Part shown: positions 6,802 to 15,971 of the stretch, piece by piece
Layout of the letters: the number at the start of each line of letters is the position of its first letter
Position numbering within the stretch: position 1 is the first letter of the stretch
Assembly (NCBI GenBank): GCA_903909435.1
Contig: CAIVVT010000159.1
Coordinates: 1 to 37,847, forward strand
Reading direction: 5' to 3'
DNA: 37,847 nucleotides
From: an uncultured Acidobacteriia bacterium
Lineage (GTDB): Bacteria > Acidobacteriota > Terriglobia > Bryobacterales > Bryobacteraceae
The notes under the pieces: generated by a model
The model's input: only the letters and a program-made list of their open reading frames with translations
The model's database searches: none
Told to the model about the DNA's origin: nothing
Position numbers and translations under genes: made by a program

Positions 6802-8817
6802 TTACTGCAATTCGGCCAGCGCGGCACGCACTTGAGGGATCTGCGCTCCGTATTGGCGCGGTGACGCTTTCGCCAGGAACTTCTCGAAGCTGGCCCGCGC
6901 GCGCCCCTTGTCGCCCGCCAGCTTGTACAGCAGGCCGAGATTCAGGTGCGCCTCCACCAGATCCGGGTCGAGTTCGACCGCCTTCTCGAAGTAGCCGCGC
7001 GCGGCCGCGCCGTCCTGCCGTTGAATCGCCAGGACGCCGAGCCCGTTTTGTGCGGTGGCATTGGCCGGTTCGATGGCGACGATGCCTTTGAACATGCGTT
7101 CGGCATCGGCCAGCCGGCCCATTTCGAGGTAGGCGGCGGCCAGATTGGCCTGCGTCGCCGCATCGGATGGATTCATGCGCACCGATTTCTCGTACTCGGG
7201 GATCGCTTCGGCCTTCTTGCCGGAACGCACCAGCAGGTCGCCCAGGCGCGAGTGCAGCCGCCCGTTGTTGACTCCGTTTGCCAGCGCCTGCCGGTACAGC
7301 TGGATGGCTTCGTCGTAGCGGCCGGCCTGCTCGAGTTTCGCGCCCAGGGAATGGTACAGCAGCGGGTTGGATGGATCCATTTGGACCGCTTGCTGCAGCA
7401 ACTCGATGCGCCTTGGAAGGGGAACGCCCGATTGCGGCTGCTCGGCCGTGTCCATCAGTTTCAGGATGGCAACGCGGTCCTTGGGGTCGGCGCCCTGGCC
7501 ATTGAGGTTGTAAGTGTTCGAAGTGCCGCCCGAGGTGTAGCCAAGCGACTTCAACTGCTGCAGAGTGCGCTCGTCCATCGCGGTGGTCTCCACCTTCTCC
7601 GCCCCTGGCGAGCGGCTGGCGGCGACGAGTTGCGCTTCGAGCATACGCACTTCGGAGGGGTGCTCCAGTAGCACGTTTTTGGCTTCCTGCGGATCGTGGC
7701 TCAGGTCGTATAACTCAGGCTTGGGCGCGCGGATGTACTTCCACTGATTGGTGCGAATGGCACGCAATTCCGCCCAGCCTAGATTGATTTTCGGGAATAA
7801 CGTTTCGGCGTACGAAATGGCCGTGCCCGCGTCCTTTCCCCGGAACAGCGGAATCAGGCTGGAGCCCTCGACGCCGGCTGGCGCGCCACCGCCCAACAGC
7901 CCAAGAATCGTGGGCAGGAAGTCGATGGTCCGGGCTTGCTGTGGTACGCGCACTCCCTGGGGCACGCCCGGGCCGGAGAGCAGGTATGCGATGCGCAGCG
8001 TCGCATCGTAGAGGAACACGCCGTGCGAGAATTCGCCGTGCTCGCCCAGGCTCTCGCCGTGATCGGAAAGGACCGCCACGACTGTCTTATCCGGCGCCGA
8101 TTTGCGGTTGAGGCTGGCCAGCAGGCGCGCCAATTCGTGGTCGGCATAGGCGATCTCACCGTCGTATGGACGGTCCTTGTACCGCTCGCGGAACGGCGAC
8201 GGCGGATCGTAAGGCGTGTGCGGGTCGTAGAGGTGCACCCACAGAAAGAACGGCTTCTCACCGTGTTTGTCCAGCCATTCGACTGCGCGGTCCACGGTGT
8301 CGCCCGCGCGGCGCTCGGAGTCCTCAAGGAATTGCTGAGCATTGCCCGGCCGCGGCATTTGGTCGTCGTACACGTCGAAACCGTGCTCGAATCCAAAGCG
8401 TTTCTTGAGCACCGCCGAACTGACGAATGCGGCGGTCTCCCAGCCCTGCGCCTGCAGCAGGCTGGCGAGGGTCGGCGTAGAGGGCGAGAGAATGAAGCCG
8501 CCGGTGTCCCGTACCTTGTGCGTGGGCGGGTTGAGGCCGGTGAAGATGCTGGCGTGTGAGGGCGGGGTTAACGGGGTTTGCGTGACGCCATTTTCGAACA
8601 ACACGCCGCGCTGCGCGATGCCGTCGAGCGTCGGGGTCTCAGTTTTGCCGTAACCGTAGCAATGCAGATGATCGGGACGCAGCGTGTCGATGGTAATCAC
8701 CACGACGTTCAGCGGGCGCAGGGCTTGGTGCGCGGCTTCGCGTGGGCGTTGGCAGGAGATGAGCGCGCACAGGCAGCACAAGGTAGCCAGCGGAGAACGA
8801 GACACGCGGTGTGGCAT
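6802..8817 (-). CDS. Sulfatase-fold lipoprotein with C-terminal TPR repeats
   Basis: A 671-residue predicted lipoprotein. From the ATG at 8817 (GGAAG just upstream) the signal peptide ends in a lipobox LISC with Cys22; an in-frame ATG at 8892 would hide this signal. Residues about 35-400 are an alkaline-phosphatase/sulfatase superfamily domain, with metal-site motifs IDTLRPDH (Asp44) and LSDHGESLGEHGEF. Residues about 480-665 carry at least five TPR repeats (YHSLGAKLEQAGRYDEAIQLY, YLEMGRLADAERMF). True sulfatases have C/S-x-P-S-R at the active site; here it reads LTPPSHAS, so the nucleophile position is Thr84 and the Arg is His. It is probably not a formylglycine sulfatase; a phosphodiesterase or transferase activity is possible. 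Substrate unknown. Confidence 0.88.
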   Translation of the reverse strand: MPHRVSRSPLATLCCLCALISCQRPREAAHQALRPLNVVVITIDTLRPDHLHCYGYGKTETPTLDGIAQRGVLFENGVTQTPLTPPSHASIFTGLNPPTHKVRDTGGFILSPSTPTLASLLQAQGWETAAFVSSAVLKKRFGFEHGFDVYDDQMPRPGNAQQFLEDSERRAGDTVDRAVEWLDKHGEKPFFLWVHLYDPHTPYDPPSPFRERYKDRPYDGEIAYADHELARLLASLNRKSAPDKTVVAVLSDHGESLGEHGEFSHGVFLYDATLRIAYLLSGPGVPQGVRVPQQARTIDFLPTILGLLGGGAPAGVEGSSLIPLFRGKDAGTAISYAETLFPKINLGWAELRAIRTNQWKYIRAPKPELYDLSHDPQEAKNVLLEHPSEVRMLEAQLVAASRSPGAEKVETTAMDERTLQQLKSLGYTSGGTSNTYNLNGQGADPKDRVAILKLMDTAEQPQSGVPLPRRIELLQQAVQMDPSNPLLYHSLGAKLEQAGRYDEAIQLYRQALANGVNNGRLHSRLGDLLVRSGKKAEAIPEYEKSVRMNPSDAATQANLAAAYLEMGRLADAERMFKGIVAIEPANATAQNGLGVLAIQRQDGAAARGYFEKAVELDPDLVEAHLNLGLLYKLAGDKGRARASFEKFLAKASPRQYGAQIPQVRAALAELQ

Positions 8818-9439
8818 GGATCTTCCAGGATACGTCGCGAACAAAGAAATGCGGTACGGACCCGCCGCCGGGACCCGTTCCGCGGAATTCATGGGGGCAA
8901 ACCCGATATGAGATCAGGCCAGCCGTTCAGATTGGAAGGGCCCTTGAATCGCCGAATTGCGCAGGGAAACTTCGTCGAACCTGGTTAGCAAGGCAATGTG
9001 TTCGCCTCCCCTGTTCCAACGACAATGCGAGTGGATTCCGGGTCGTTCCCCTCGATCACTTGACGGAATTGTGAGGGCGTTGACGCAGTGGGCGCGGTCA
9101 GGCACGCCCGGTTACTCCCGGCATTGCGGGCTGGCGTCGTAGCGCCTACCACTTCGATGCAGTACTCTTTGCACGCCGGTACCCTTGACAGCGAACTGAA
9201 AGCGCGACAGTGTTTGAAGAGTTTCAGGGCTGTTTAGATGATGGCGAGTGAGATCACGCCATCGCAGTGAGAGATTGGGCGGCTCCTGGGTGGGATTGAT
9301 TGGCCCGAGTTCGCGCAAAGCGGGCTGCGGCATGAGCTCTCTTCAACCATCGCGGCAAGGGCGCGCACCGGGCTGTAGAAACGAACCGGGCAGGTGCTTG
9401 CGGCTTGAAGGTAGCCGGGAAAACAGGAGGAGGTTTCTG
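8818..9439. other. Divergent intergenic region, no gene seen
   Basis: About 620 bases between the divergent sulfatase-fold gene and the exported protein at 9440. It must hold both promoters. The only clear element is AGGAGGAGG (9425-9433), the ribosome site of the next gene. No credible reading frame or strong hairpin was found. Confidence 0.45.
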
Positions 9440-10879
9440 ATGTTGTACGGCAAGAATAAGTGTTATCAACGGCGTTCCGTCCGTCGTGTGGCGTGGACGG
9501 CCGCCATGCTCTTGGGAGTCCTAGCGCTACCCGCGCTTGGGCAGAGCCAATACCAGTTGTCGCTGGCGAGCATCATGTCGCCGTCCAGCGCATCGACGCA
9601 AATGTACTTCGCGCATTTGACCGACGGGGCGGGCTGGGCGACGACGCTGGTGTTTTCAAACCCCAGCCAATACGCCGAAGCCAGCGTGAACGTGAGCTTC
9701 CACGGCGACACCGGGCAACCGCTGCTGCTTGATTTCGGATCGGGCGCGGCGGCAACGCTTGCCTTCACGGTTCCAGCGGGCGGCACAGTGACTTTCAGCA
9801 GCACCGGTGCCGGAACCACCGCGTCCGGCGGCTGGGCATACGCCTCCTCATCAGTTCCGCTTGCGGGTTCGCTGATGTATCGCGCAATCCAGAACGGGAA
9901 GCCGGTCTGGGATGTGGCGGCGTTAGCCACCAGCCCGACGTACTACTACTTTTCGTACGCGACGCCTCAGATCGGTGTCGCCATCGCCAATCCGAGCACA
10001 ACCCAGACAATTCAGATCACCATGAGTTGTCTGGATACGGCCGGGAAGACGGCAGCCAGCAAGTCCCTCTCCCTGACCGCGTTGACTCACACGTCATTCA
10101 ATCTCGGTCAGACCTTTCCCACCCTGCCGGCGAACTTCAAAGGTTCGCTCGTGCTTTCCAGCGCCGATCTCCAGCCCACGACGTTCCTGGCTTACACCAT
10201 CAATGTTCGCGACGGGCTGTTGGCGCCCCTGCCTCCTGGAGAATTGCGATCGCCCGCTCCGGCCGACCGATTGCTCGCCGATGCGCACGCGCAAGCCAAG
10301 CTAGCGTACTTGTTTTGGGTGCAGGCAGCCTCAAGTTACGGGGATTTTACCGATCAATCGACGGCTGCGGTCTTTCTCCGGCTGGCTTCGAACTCCACAG
10401 TCAACGTGACCTCCGATTCGGGGGTGGTGGCCAATTACAGACTGGACAGCACTGGCGTCCAGATCAATGTGAGCCGTCAGATGGTCGAGGCCCTGGCTGA
10501 TTCCAAAGGGGCATTGGCATTCATGCTGGCGCATTACATCAACCGCGCGGTGATCGACACTGCCGGAAACCCCAGTTCAGTGTTTAGGACTGACCCATCG
10601 GCGTCCGCGGATCTGTACGCTCTCATCACAGTGTTGACGGCTGACTTGGGCTCCAACGGAATGTTGGATTTTTACGGCCGGATGAAGCAGGCAATGGGTT
10701 TGGGGTTGGCCGTAGACTCGTCCGTTCAGACCGAGTTTGTGCTGAACGGCGATTTCGTTAACAGGATGACGCGGGTGTGGCAGGACCTCATTCGTAACGG
10801 CTGTGCCAACGGCGGGCAGCAATCATGCACCGTGCTGCACGACCTGTGGCACCCGCATTTCCCCGCGCTGATTCCGTAA
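9440..10879 (+). CDS. Exported protein with degenerate M48-like C-terminal region
   Basis: A 479-residue secreted protein. The ATG at 9440 is chosen because a very strong ribosome site (AGGAGGAGG, 6-base spacer) precedes it and a signal peptide follows (basic N-terminus, hydrophobic core, cleavage after LGQ near residue 35); a longer frame from 9248 adds unrelated sequence. Residues about 40-270 are beta-rich (FAHLTDGAGWATTLVFSNPS), resembling repeats of acidobacterial surface proteins. Residues about 275-460 match by eye the layout of an M48-type peptidase: a helix GALAFMLAHYINRAV where HExxH would be, then a helix SADLYALITVLTADLGSNGM and DFYGRMKQAMG. The Glu and second His are missing (HYINR at His365), so it is probably inactive. 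No operon partner. Confidence 0.75.
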   Translation: MLYGKNKCYQRRSVRRVAWTAAMLLGVLALPALGQSQYQLSLASIMSPSSASTQMYFAHLTDGAGWATTLVFSNPSQYAEASVNVSFHGDTGQPLLLDFGSGAAATLAFTVPAGGTVTFSSTGAGTTASGGWAYASSSVPLAGSLMYRAIQNGKPVWDVAALATSPTYYYFSYATPQIGVAIANPSTTQTIQITMSCLDTAGKTAASKSLSLTALTHTSFNLGQTFPTLPANFKGSLVLSSADLQPTTFLAYTINVRDGLLAPLPPGELRSPAPADRLLADAHAQAKLAYLFWVQAASSYGDFTDQSTAAVFLRLASNSTVNVTSDSGVVANYRLDSTGVQINVSRQMVEALADSKGALAFMLAHYINRAVIDTAGNPSSVFRTDPSASADLYALITVLTADLGSNGMLDFYGRMKQAMGLGLAVDSSVQTEFVLNGDFVNRMTRVWQDLIRNGCANGGQQSCTVLHDLWHPHFPALIP

Positions 10880-10943
10880 CCGCATTGTCGAAACAATCGG
10901 GCTGACCGCGCAGGCCGCCCCAAAATTGTCCTTGAACACTCGG

Positions 10944-10971
10944 TTGTCTTGTGGCAGACTAGTCTGCATAA
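10944..10971 (+). promoter_or_regulatory. Palindromic operator within a candidate promoter
   Basis: GCAGACTAGTCTGC (10954-10967) is a perfect 14-bp palindrome. It sits between a -35-like TTGTCT (10944-10949) and a -10-like CATAAC (10966-10971, 16-base spacer), about 30 bases before the operon start at 10998. The second gene of the operon encodes a winged-helix DNA-binding protein, so autoregulation through this site is a reasonable inference. Confidence 0.5.
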
Positions 10972-10997
10972 CAAACGAGTTGGCATTGGGTCACTAT

Positions 10998-11630
10998 ATG
11001 AATCCCGTCAATCTCAATCAGGTCTTGCGCCGCCCGGGGCGACATTGGAACATTGATGGCCTGCCGTTGCTCAGTATGGGGACGTTCTGGCTACTGTTGG
11101 GCGTCGCTACGCTTTTGATGGATAGTTTGGAAGGCTACTGGAAGGTGGCCTCAGTACCGTTGACTCTCTTCATCACGGGTGGAGGATTCGCGCTCAACTA
11201 CATCGTAAAGCGGCTGAAGCAGAGCATCACAGAACCTCGCGCCGGAGTGATGCGGTTACGCCAAGACGTGAAGTGGCCCGCCGCGCTTGGCGCGTTGGTC
11301 GCTGCGTTCGCCATCGCCTCGGTCGTGGTTGTGGTCAAGGCGGGCCTGCAGTGTGAGGTGCAGCGCGCCCTGCCGGGCGGCATTGGACTGTTGATCGCCG
11401 CCGCGTTCTTTTACTGTTCCCGCCATTACGGGATTCCGAGTTATTCCGCAGTCGGGTTATGCGCCATGCTCTCTGGCTTGGTCCTGACGGTATTGCGCGC
11501 CCGTTTCCCGGTGTCCCTTGGCTGGATGTTTGTATTAATTGGGGTCGCATCAATCCTCTGCGGGATTGGCGACTTGACGCGTTTCCTGCGTGAGAATCCG
11601 TTGCCCGGTGAAGGGGAGCCAGCACAGTGA
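10998..11630 (+). CDS. Multi-pass membrane protein, function unknown
   Basis: A 210-residue protein with about five to six membrane helices (MGTFWLLLGVATLLM, VPLTLFITGGGFALNYIV, ALGALVAAFAIASVVVVV, GLLIAAAFFYC, LGWMFVLIGVASILCGI). I do not recognise a named family. The ATG at 10998 starts just before the first helix; an upstream frame from 10926 runs through the promoter palindrome. Its stop overlaps the start of the next gene as GTGA (11627-11630), so the two are translationally coupled. Membrane protein plus PadR/MarR-like regulator pairs of this kind are common in Acidobacteria. They are usually autoregulated, but the signal is not known. Confidence 0.8.
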   Translation: MNPVNLNQVLRRPGRHWNIDGLPLLSMGTFWLLLGVATLLMDSLEGYWKVASVPLTLFITGGGFALNYIVKRLKQSITEPRAGVMRLRQDVKWPAALGALVAAFAIASVVVVVKAGLQCEVQRALPGGIGLLIAAAFFYCSRHYGIPSYSAVGLCAMLSGLVLTVLRARFPVSLGWMFVLIGVASILCGIGDLTRFLRENPLPGEGEPAQ

Positions 11631-11950
11631 GCGACGCGGCGCGGAACGGTGCACTGGGTCAGATCGGCACTCTCGACCGACTGATTCACGAACCCGCCAG
11701 GCTGCTGATTTGCGCGCTACTGTATCCGCTGGAGGAGGCGGATTTCCTGTATCTGCTGACGCAATCTGAACTGAGCAAAGGCAACCTGTCGAGTCATCTA
11801 GCCAAACTGGAAGAGTCCGGTTACGTCAGCATCGAGAAACGCTTCAAGGGCAAACTGCCGCAGACGCTCTGCCGCCTCACCGATCGAGGCCGGGAGGCGT
11901 TTGAGAGCTACAGGAAAAGCCTGAAAGCACTGGCCAAGGCCCTGCCTTAA
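11627..11950 (+). CDS. Winged-helix transcriptional regulator (HTH_34-like)
   Basis: A 107-residue DNA-binding protein of the short winged-helix type (PF13601-like, related to MarR/ArsR). Helix-turn-helix: FLYLLTQSELSKGNLSSHLAKLEESGYV; wing: IEKRFKGKLPQTLCRLTDRGREAF; a dimerisation helix ends the protein. The start codon is GTG inside the GTGA overlap with the membrane protein gene, with AAGGGGAG upstream as ribosome site. It probably represses its own operon by binding the palindrome at 10954-10967; this is inferred from context, as the effector and targets are not visible. Confidence 0.87.
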   Translation: MSDAARNGALGQIGTLDRLIHEPARLLICALLYPLEEADFLYLLTQSELSKGNLSSHLAKLEESGYVSIEKRFKGKLPQTLCRLTDRGREAFESYRKSLKALAKALP

Positions 11951-12269
11951 CGGCCGAATGTAGAAGTACCAAACCGTCAGAAGTTACGCTTTCGTACCGG
12001 TTTAGGACTTGGATTCAATCACTTACGAATCGCGTATCGCGGACTTCTGCTGTTCTTGGGGCTCGCCCACTCCGGGATAGGGCGGTTTTGGCCCGGTTCA
12101 TGCTCGCGTTCGCTAGCTATTCTCATCTGCGTAGCCGGGCGGGTGACCTGGGAGGCGTGGGCCCACCCGGCTTGATTGAATCTGTGCTTCGCCTCTTCCG
12201 CTGGAATCCGGTCCAGTGCCGGGTTGGCGAGCCTCGGCGCTTCTCGGCATGCCGTATTCTGAAGCGCAG
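11951..12269. other. Intergenic, no gene seen
   Basis: A 319-base gap between convergent genes. Weak complementary segments such as AAACCG and CGGTTT (near 11974 and 11998) could form a hairpin, but no T-run follows. Nothing else is supported. Confidence 0.4.
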
Positions 12270-13862
12270 TCAGAATGACTTAAACTGCTCGTCCAGAGTG
12301 TCGGTTTCTTCGAGCGCTGCGCGGGTGTAGTGGGTCGCATGGATCAACGCCGCACTATTGGACTTGCGCGGCGTTTTCGCGCGACCGGCGCTGAACAGTC
12401 GCCGAGCCGGACGGGCAATTCCAGACGAAGATCCGCTGCGGCCCACCATACGGGTTAGTCGCTCAACAATGTCTCTTAAAGTATCGGATTGCGCGTTCAG
12501 TTCCTCGGCCGCAGAGGCGGTTTCCTCGGCATTCGCCGCGGTACTCTGCGTGACCTTTTCCATCTGAACGATCGCCTTTCCGACCTGCTCGATTCCGCGC
12601 GCCTGTTCCTGGCTACCCAGGCTGACTTCGTCTACTAGGGTCTTCACCTTTACAGACTCCCCGGTGATGGCGCGAATCGCTGCGGCCACCTGGTCCACTT
12701 TCGATTTTCCGTCGTTGGACTTGGCGATCGACTCCTCAATCAAAGAAGCGGTATCCTTAGCCGCTTGAGCGGAGCGCTGAGCCAGACTGCGCACTTCGTC
12801 AGCGACCACCGCAAAGCCCATGCCCGCCTCGCCGGCCCGTGCTGCTTCAACGGCAGCATTCAGCGCCAGGATGTTGGTCTGAAAGGCGATTTCGTCGATA
12901 ACCTTGATGATCTTCGCGATCTTGCCGCTCTGCGCGTTGATCTCGCCCATGGCGACGACCATCTGGTCTAGTGAGTGGTTCGTCTCAACAAATCTCTGCT
13001 GCGATTGCTTCACCAAGTTCGCCGCATCGCGTGAGTTCTCACTGTTTTTGCTGGCCATTGAGTTGATTTCCTCCGTCGAGGCGGAAGTTTCTTCGAGCGA
13101 CGCCGCCTGTTCGGAGGACCCCTGAGCCAACGACTGGCTGGAACTGGATACCTGCGACGCAGCGCTGGCTACTTGTTCGGCGCCTTCTGAGAGCTCGCCG
13201 ATGGCTTGTGTCAACCCACGATTGGTGCCACGCACGATGACAAACGAGAGGCCCACTCCCAGAATCAACACGATGCCCAAGAACATCCAAGTCGTCTTGC
13301 GTGCGGCATCCACTGTTGCCTGGGCGGAAGCTGACGTCTTGGCTCCGAAGTCGCTGTTCCATTTCGTCATTACCTGCAACTGGGCCCGCAGCGCTGTGTA
13401 CACGGGATCGGCTTCTGCCATGTACTTCAGGTGAGCCTCCTCCTTTTTCCCGGCACGGCTCAACGGAAGGACGCTCTCCCAGGCCTGGTAATAGCGTTCC
13501 ACTAGCGGTCGCAACCGGTCGAAGTTGGCACGGTCCTGGTCCTGGTTGACTGAACTTTCGTAGTCATGTTGCCGCTGCTGGAGTTCTTGCTTGAGTTCGC
13601 CCATCCTCTTCTCGATCGCGGCCATTTGGGCCGGGTCGGAGGATGCCATGTGCTTCCAGAAATTGCCGCGCAACCGGAACACGCCGACGGCGATGTCACC
13701 GCTGTATTCCAGGCCGGGCATCGCATCCGTCGTGAGCGACGTAATGCCGCTGCCGACTCGGGACAAACTGGTCAGCGAAAGCGCCCCGAGGATGAGCGCC
13801 AATGCCATCAAGCTGGTCGCCAGCAACGTGATCTTCTTTCCAATCGTCATTTGCCATTTCAT
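12270..13862 (-). CDS. Methyl-accepting chemotaxis protein
   Basis: A 530-residue transmembrane chemoreceptor. Membrane helix 1 is at residues 11-31. A periplasmic four-helix-bundle sensor (4HB_MCP type) spans about 32-188 and membrane helix 2 about 189-211. A HAMP-like linker leads to a long coiled-coil signalling domain with the highly conserved hairpin tip ([44 protein letters not shown], residues about 323-366). It would control CheA/CheW; no che genes are nearby, so it is an orphan receptor. The C-terminus is a flexible linker of about 60 residues ending DEQFKSF, which loosely resembles a CheR/CheB-docking tail (NWETF type) but is not a clear match. Ligand unknown. Confidence 0.95.
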   Translation of the reverse strand: MKWQMTIGKKITLLATSLMALALILGALSLTSLSRVGSGITSLTTDAMPGLEYSGDIAVGVFRLRGNFWKHMASSDPAQMAAIEKRMGELKQELQQRQHDYESSVNQDQDRANFDRLRPLVERYYQAWESVLPLSRAGKKEEAHLKYMAEADPVYTALRAQLQVMTKWNSDFGAKTSASAQATVDAARKTTWMFLGIVLILGVGLSFVIVRGTNRGLTQAIGELSEGAEQVASAASQVSSSSQSLAQGSSEQAASLEETSASTEEINSMASKNSENSRDAANLVKQSQQRFVETNHSLDQMVVAMGEINAQSGKIAKIIKVIDEIAFQTNILALNAAVEAARAGEAGMGFAVVADEVRSLAQRSAQAAKDTASLIEESIAKSNDGKSKVDQVAAAIRAITGESVKVKTLVDEVSLGSQEQARGIEQVGKAIVQMEKVTQSTAANAEETASAAEELNAQSDTLRDIVERLTRMVGRSGSSSGIARPARRLFSAGRAKTPRKSNSAALIHATHYTRAALEETDTLDEQFKSF

Positions 13863-14148
13863 AGAGCACCGCCTTCCGTGTGTCCATCCGCCACCTGTGG
13901 CGGCGTCCGAGCGAGACTAACTTTGGTATCGGCGCAAACACACACGCACAATAGGGGAAGAGTCGTCGAAAGTGACCGTTCACCGCGAATTGGCCCAGGA
14001 TCGCGGAGCTGCCGGTTGCACTGCGCGGAGTTGGCTTACCGCCTTGCGCACTCCACAGCACCCTTGACGGCTTCACCCGAGAGGCGCGAGGCAAGGCTGA
14101 CTGCGATGGGGTAACCGACCACGAACGGCGCGCATCTTGCCTTTACGA

Positions 14149-15258
14149 ATGGCATTCCCCCTAATGACGGACCTTGCAGTTCCCCAGAAGGCCATATTCA
14201 CCCGCCGGACGCTGCTGTGCGGCATGTTCCCACTGGCCGGTCTGCTGAACGCCCAACAGAACCCCACGTATTCATCCGATGTCAGCGTGGTCAACGTCCT
14301 GGCGAGCGTCCGCGACAAGCAGGGCAAACTAATCAGCGATCTCAAGCAGGACGACTTCCGTCTGGAAGACGAAGGACGGCCGCAGGTGATCCGCTACTTC
14401 GCGCGTGAAACGGCACTGCCGCTGACGCTGGGCCTGCTGGTCGACACCAGCATGAGCCAGCGGCGCGTGCTGGCGCAGGAGCGTTCGGCGAGCTATCGCT
14501 TTCTTGATCGGGTTCTGAGGCCCGAAAAGGACCGGGCTTGCATCCTGCATTTCGACCGTGAAGCGGAGCTGTTGGCGGATCTCACTTCGTCGCGCAGTAA
14601 ACTGCAGAGCGCCTTGGGCCAGTTGGAGTTACCCGAACAGGAACTGCGGCAGGGCTCCCGCGGAGGAGGCGGCGGGAATCCTGGGGGCGGCCGGGGTGGA
14701 GGTGGCGGCGGGCGTCGAGGTGGGGGCGGCACCGTGCTTTACGACTCGGTACTGCTCGCTTCGGATGAAGTGCTGCGCAAACAGACTGGGCGCAAAGCCT
14801 TGATCCTGTTGACGGATGGCGTGGACCACGGCAGCAAGGTATCGATTTACGATGCCATTGTGGCGGCCCATCGGGCGGACACGATGGTCTACTCCATTCT
14901 GTTCGCGGACGAGGAAGGCTATGGCGGAATCGGGCGAGGGATAGGCGGTATGGAACCCCACCACGGCCGCATGGGCAGGGGTATGCCTTCCAGAGCCAGC
15001 TTGGAGCGCCCGGATGGCAGGAGGATCTTGCAGCAGCTCTCGCGCGAAACTGGAGGCGGGTTCTACGAGGTTTCGCGGAAGCACCCGATTGACTCGATCT
15101 ATGACGAGATTCAGGAAGAATTGCGCAACCAGTTCAAACTCGGCTATACCCCTGATCCGCCAGGATCGGCAGGCGCCTTCCGCAGAATCACGGTCAGCGT
15201 CACCCAAAAGGAGCTGGCCGTGAAGGCCAGGGCGGGGTACTACCCGAGCCCACGATAG
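14149..15258 (+). CDS. VWFA-related exported protein (acidobacterial type)
   Basis: A 369-residue protein of the VWFA-related acidobacterial family. The N-terminus carries a twin-arginine-like signal (FTRRTLLCGMFPLAGLLNAQ). A short beta domain follows (SVRDKQGKLISDLKQDDFRLEDEG), then a von Willebrand A domain with a metal-ion-dependent adhesion site DTSMS at Asp99. A glycine/arginine-rich stretch (residues about 170-196, genomic 14658-14730) interrupts the A domain. The family usually ends, as here, in FKLGYTP...ARAGYYP. These proteins are thought to mediate extracellular adhesion or assembly; the exact role is unknown. Three in-frame starts (TTG 14137, ATG 14149, ATG 14164) lack a clear ribosome site, so the start is uncertain. 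Confidence 0.88.
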   Translation: MAFPLMTDLAVPQKAIFTRRTLLCGMFPLAGLLNAQQNPTYSSDVSVVNVLASVRDKQGKLISDLKQDDFRLEDEGRPQVIRYFARETALPLTLGLLVDTSMSQRRVLAQERSASYRFLDRVLRPEKDRACILHFDREAELLADLTSSRSKLQSALGQLELPEQELRQGSRGGGGGNPGGGRGGGGGGRRGGGGTVLYDSVLLASDEVLRKQTGRKALILLTDGVDHGSKVSIYDAIVAAHRADTMVYSILFADEEGYGGIGRGIGGMEPHHGRMGRGMPSRASLERPDGRRILQQLSRETGGGFYEVSRKHPIDSIYDEIQEELRNQFKLGYTPDPPGSAGAFRRITVSVTQKELAVKARAGYYPSPR

Positions 15259-15971
15259 TAACCTATCGAAGGTCCCTTCGGCTGAAATCAGCTGTCGTCA
15301 AAAGAGCGCCCTCGTCAATTCAGTAGCGTGCGAAGCCCAACCGCTGAACTTCAGCCGGTCGGTGTTTCTGCCATTGGCCGATAGCGCGCCGCGAGGGCGG
15401 AAGCAGAGTTCGACCAGGCAGATTACCCCCAGTCTTGTCTTTGTTGCTGCTCTCGAAACGTGGCGGAATTGAGCCGCGACCGTAAGTGGGAGTTACCTGT
15501 CACCTGCCTTGGCTCGTTTCTGTTGCTCGCGGTGCGGTGCTGGGGAGTTGGTATAAGTTCTCATTATGGGAGCAAGAAGCTGGCACGCCCCCGCGAGGAT
15601 GCCGGCTGTAGTCCTTCCAGGGTTGTGGTAGGCCAGCGGCACGCCTTTCGCACCGCAACGGGCCTCAAAGAAAGAGCTATAAACGGATCTCAAAACCTGT
15701 CACATTAATAGCGCGGTAGCGGTGAGGGCATGTAGTCTGGCCGTGCTGAGCCGCCACGAGCAACTCCGGGAGAAGTCCGAACTCGGGCCGGCTCCGGGTG
15801 TTAACCTGCATTAGGAACGCCTGTCGAATTGGCTGGGGTCACCTCGGTTGGCGGGCCCGCTGAGCGGTTGCGAACGAAGTAAGCTGCACCGGATGTCGCG
15901 ATGCGTCCTGGTGCGTCCCGGAGGATCAAGCGGGCACCGGCACAATTCTCGTTGAGCGTGTGGGGAGGGGC
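15259..15971. other. Intergenic, no gene seen
   Basis: A 713-base region. Two short hairpins follow the VWFA gene stop (GAAGG/CCTTC and GCTGA/TCAGC near 15269-15294), perhaps a weak terminator without a T-run. The small frame at 15460-15708 has no recognisable domain and is treated as chance. The promoter of the two-component operon must lie near the right end. Confidence 0.4.

Noticed and set aside
15460..15708. 82-residue frame before the two-component operon
   Set aside because: No domain, weak start, no ribosome site.
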